Below are positions 31,653 to 33,965 of a stretch of DNA of 33,965 nucleotides, in pieces. The stretch spans positions 3,293 through 37,257 of the forward strand of contig MNCI01014171.1 in the NCBI GenBank assembly GCA_015680685.1, in the 5' to 3' direction. The notes under the pieces were generated by a model. That model was given only the letters and a program-made list of their open reading frames with translations. It made no database searches and was not told the origin of the DNA. This DNA is from Gnetum montanum. Its lineage: Eukaryota > Streptophyta > Gnetopsida > Gnetales > Gnetaceae. The translations under genes and the position numbers were made by a program. Numbering within the stretch: position 1 is the first letter of the stretch; the number at the start of each line of letters is the position of its first letter.

Positions 31653-32546
31653 TGATGAAGTTTTCAGTTGATACATCGACTGAGTTACGCTAATGAAGCC
31701 TTGTTGATGTGGCTACAATGACGTGACCCCATCGACATATCTATCCATCCATTAACATAACCTTGTTAATGTAGGGTCTATCTCCCACTATAAATATGCA
31801 TACACCCACAACATTTATGACATATTTTTGAGATAGTTATAGTGAAGCTCTTGCAATTTGTTCCCATGGAAGTTAGGATATTTCCCAAGTGCCTGCAATA
31901 GGAGTGAGAAGGATGTATGACTCTTTATTTAAGCACTAATGTACCTAAGCCCATTGGCGTGACTAGTAATAAAGATGAGCTTTTTGAACATTCCTTGCAG
32001 CATTTGGATTTAACTACTTAAGAATTTAAAAATCTTAATGTTTTAACATTTTAATCATTCCAAAAGGCTTTATTATTATCATTTTATGGTTCCATCCTTT
32101 TTCATAGTTATAAGAACCATAGGCACAACCATCTCGAACATATACTTGACAATTGACAACCTAGTGATGCTTAACATCTAGTAACTCAGTAGTGGTTAGG
32201 AAATTCTCAAGATGTGTATGGAAGATGGGACTAGTTTTTTATGCTAGGGATAGTTAAGTGATAGAGTAGAGCAATCAAAAAATTATATAGCCTTTCATTT
32301 CCTACACTAGAAGAACTGAACCTTAAAGATAAAAAGAAAATTGATATAAATCATCTGCCTCAATCTCACTCAACCATCACTTAGAATATTACAAGTGAGG
32401 TTGGAAAGACAATGACCATTCTAACTAAGGTTTTTCTAGCTAGAGTTCTATGTATGTAAGTGCTTTTAGTCTTCATAATTTGACTGAGCATACGTGAATG
32501 CTCGTGATTTGTATGGTTGGATGTAGGAGTACCTCACTGCTCATCA
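31653..32546 (+). repeat. 3' LTR of the large element
   Basis: The LTR is 894 bp, from TGATGAAGTTTTCAGTTG to CTCACTGCTCATCA, with TATAAATA at 31789-31796 and AATAAA at 31968-31973. It aligns with the 5' LTR along its whole length. Confidence 0.92.
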
Positions 32547-32551
32547 CATGT
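32547..32551 (+). other. Target duplication, right copy (CATGT)
   Basis: Partner of CACGT at 19356-19360. Confidence 0.85.
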
Positions 32552-32630
32552 GATATGATATTGAGGCTTTGATATCAGATCCCTAATATTAGATACCTGA
32601 TATCTTAGCCTATGAAAAACTGATTTATTA
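32552..32630 (-). repeat. LTR E, remaining 79 bp of U3
   Basis: On the minus strand the LTR start reads TAATAAATCAG, two G-to-A changes from the family's TGATGA. The bases just before it (CTTGAGGATGG...ATATGGATA) align with the segment before the 3' LTR at 10523. This part completes 18557-19360. It contains short palindromes such as GATATC and GATATCAGAT in place of the CTCTAAT units. Confidence 0.7.
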
Positions 32631-33965
32631 TATCCATATGATTGAACAAAAATCCATCCTCAAGTGAACAAAAGTAGGAGCAATTTCCTTACAAAATATT
32701 AGGAATGTATGGAATTATTGATTGACTTTAACTACTAATTGACTCTCAGTGCCATGTTACAAAATTTTATTTGAGTGGATGCAGACAAAATGACAAAGTG
32801 ACAAAAAGATAAGATAGATATTGAAGATTACAAAATTTGTAGAGGTCTTTAAAAGAAACTGTTGAACATGATTCTTCTTGTTTCTGCTAGCGGTGGTAGA
32901 CTTCCAACCTTGATTGTTATGATGATGCTTCTATGGTTATGTAGAACATTCTTGAAGGATGAATTGAAATTTCTTCTCACCATCCCATGGATCAAGCAAT
33001 CATGTGACATTTGAGTAGTTATCCTATATGTGCTACTATTTGTCCATGGGCATATCCTCTAGTGTCCCTCTCTTCGCTTCGTTTCTGTGCCTGGTAAAAG
33101 ACTTTCTTCCTTAGACATCCCTATTAGCATCACCTATAATCACCAATAGATCAACATTAGTTTTGGAAAAATTTCCTTAATAATTAACCCTATTTAGATC
33201 CCTTAATTTATGTTTAAGCACAAGGTGATGATAGTATATTACGCCCAAGGCTATGAGGTAACTAAAATCATCAAGCTATTTACATTATTTTGATCAATTA
33301 CTATTAGTTACCATGATGTTCGAAAATAGGATGTTAGAAAAAATTTTAAAAATTTTAAAGTGGGCATTCCTAGCCCCCATGACTAATGAGCATAACTCTA
33401 GAAGCACACAAGTTTTTGAATAATTGAAACCAAAGGTTTCATTTAGATGATGGCCAAGAAATATTAATGGATATGAAAATAGAAAGGTAGGAAAAATTAA
33501 TGAAATGGATGAAAAGTAGTCCCAAAATCATGCAAAAATTTAGAGAAACCATCACTGATGTTTAGGAATATGTGAAGGCTGGTTTAAAGCCATGATCAAC
33601 AAAAGTTATGTAAGTGGGTCCTCCCCAAAGAAGCCTCATGCCATAATGCCCTTGCATAACCACTTCTAGAGATGTCTATGGATACCTTAGAAGTTATATG
33701 TAGATCATGTCTTTGTTCCAAATGACACACAACTTCTTTGGTTCAGATGTTACACTATACTACAAAAAACCAAAAGGCTCATACTTGTATGTAGTAGTGA
33801 GGTGAATAAATGGGATGAGAATGGATTGCAAAGATCAAGATGTAATGTGTTTTACCATGTTTGGAATAGGTTCTTATGATAAAAATGATTAGCATAGCTA
33901 TCAGTTCAAGTTCATAGTAAGTCCATACAATGAATAGTGACATTGCATTGATGTGTTTCTTCCTA
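32631..33965 (-). mobile_element. Internal 3' region of the minus-strand element, running off the window
   Basis: No gene is visible. On the minus strand the block at about 33605-33655 reads GCAAGGGCAT...GGCTTCTTTGGGGAGGACC...CACTTACATAAC, collinear with 9765-9820 and 27735-27795 of the two plus-strand elements. Together with LTR E this shows a third related element whose body lies to the right of the window. Confidence 0.65.

Larger units (their letters stand above)
19361..32546 (+). mobile_element. Athila-lineage Ty3/gypsy retrotransposon, complete but decayed (13.2 kb)
   Basis: The element has two direct LTRs, a tRNA-Asp-type primer binding site, gag, protease, reverse transcriptase, RNase H and integrase in gypsy order, a long noncoding stretch, a third coding region, a purine-rich tract and 5-bp target duplications. 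The reverse transcriptase carries FMDDFSTYG and the downstream GHTGYYQHF-type block, and the RNase H ends DHLSRL, which I associate with the Athila branch of plant non-chromodomain gypsy elements. Stops and frameshifts break every ORF, so it cannot move by itself. It sits inside LTR E of a related element in the opposite orientation. Confidence 0.9.

Noticed and set aside
1-33965. CRISPR array, tRNA or rRNA genes
   Set aside because: No regularly spaced repeats with unique spacers, cloverleaf or rRNA-like segments were noticed.

Overview
This window reads as nuclear DNA of a seed plant with a large, repeat-rich genome. It is AT-rich, carries very old and heavily mutated LTR retrotransposons nested in one another and in a LINE, and shows almost no intact genes. 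A conifer or other gymnosperm is a reasonable guess from the age and density of the elements, but nothing proves it. No rRNA, tRNA, CRISPR array or bacterial-type operon was seen.

Layout. (1) 1-4975 holds locally duplicated sequence, one perfect 331-bp inverted repeat joined by a single N (probably an assembly artefact), and scattered minus-strand exon-like pieces (about 2384-4424) of a possible host gene that I do not recognise. (2) 4976-7033 holds two reverse-oriented solo LTRs head to tail, with the same 5-bp word AGAGG before, between and after them. (3) 7034-7359 and 11661-12100 (weak remains to about 12600) are the two halves of a LINE reverse transcriptase gene split by a deleted LTR element (7360-11655) that has a perfect CTAAG target duplication. 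(4) 12731-13410 is a run of 680 N. (5) 13411-18365 begins with a second copy of 103-461 and otherwise holds anonymous AT-rich sequence. (6) 18557-19360 plus 32552-32630 is one minus-strand 3' LTR. It is split by a 13.2-kb plus-strand Ty3/gypsy element (19361-32546) with matching LTRs, a tRNA-Asp-type primer binding site and 5-bp target duplications CACGT/CATGT. (7) 32631-33965 is the start of the internal region of the split minus-strand element, running off the window.

All five LTRs belong to one family: they begin TGATGA, end TCATCA, and share a TATAAATA box. The large element has gag, protease, reverse transcriptase, RNase H and integrase in that order, with Athila-lineage signatures (FMDDFSTYG; GHTGYY). 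About 2.1 kb past integrase lies a third coding region resembling the plant 'putative transposon protein' type, followed by a long coiled coil. Every reading frame is broken, and many lesions look like G-to-A or C-to-T changes, as expected from decay of methylated DNA. The two LTRs of this element differ by roughly 15-20 percent by eye, so the insertion is old.

The more unusual items are the AGAGG-LTR-AGAGG-LTR-AGAGG tandem, the U3 arrays built from alternating 21- and 15-bp partly palindromic units (open on both strands), and a pair of hairpin-bearing repeats in the post-pol noncoding region. That hairpin position is kept in two elements although stem sequences and loops differ. The coiled-coil third ORF is also notable.
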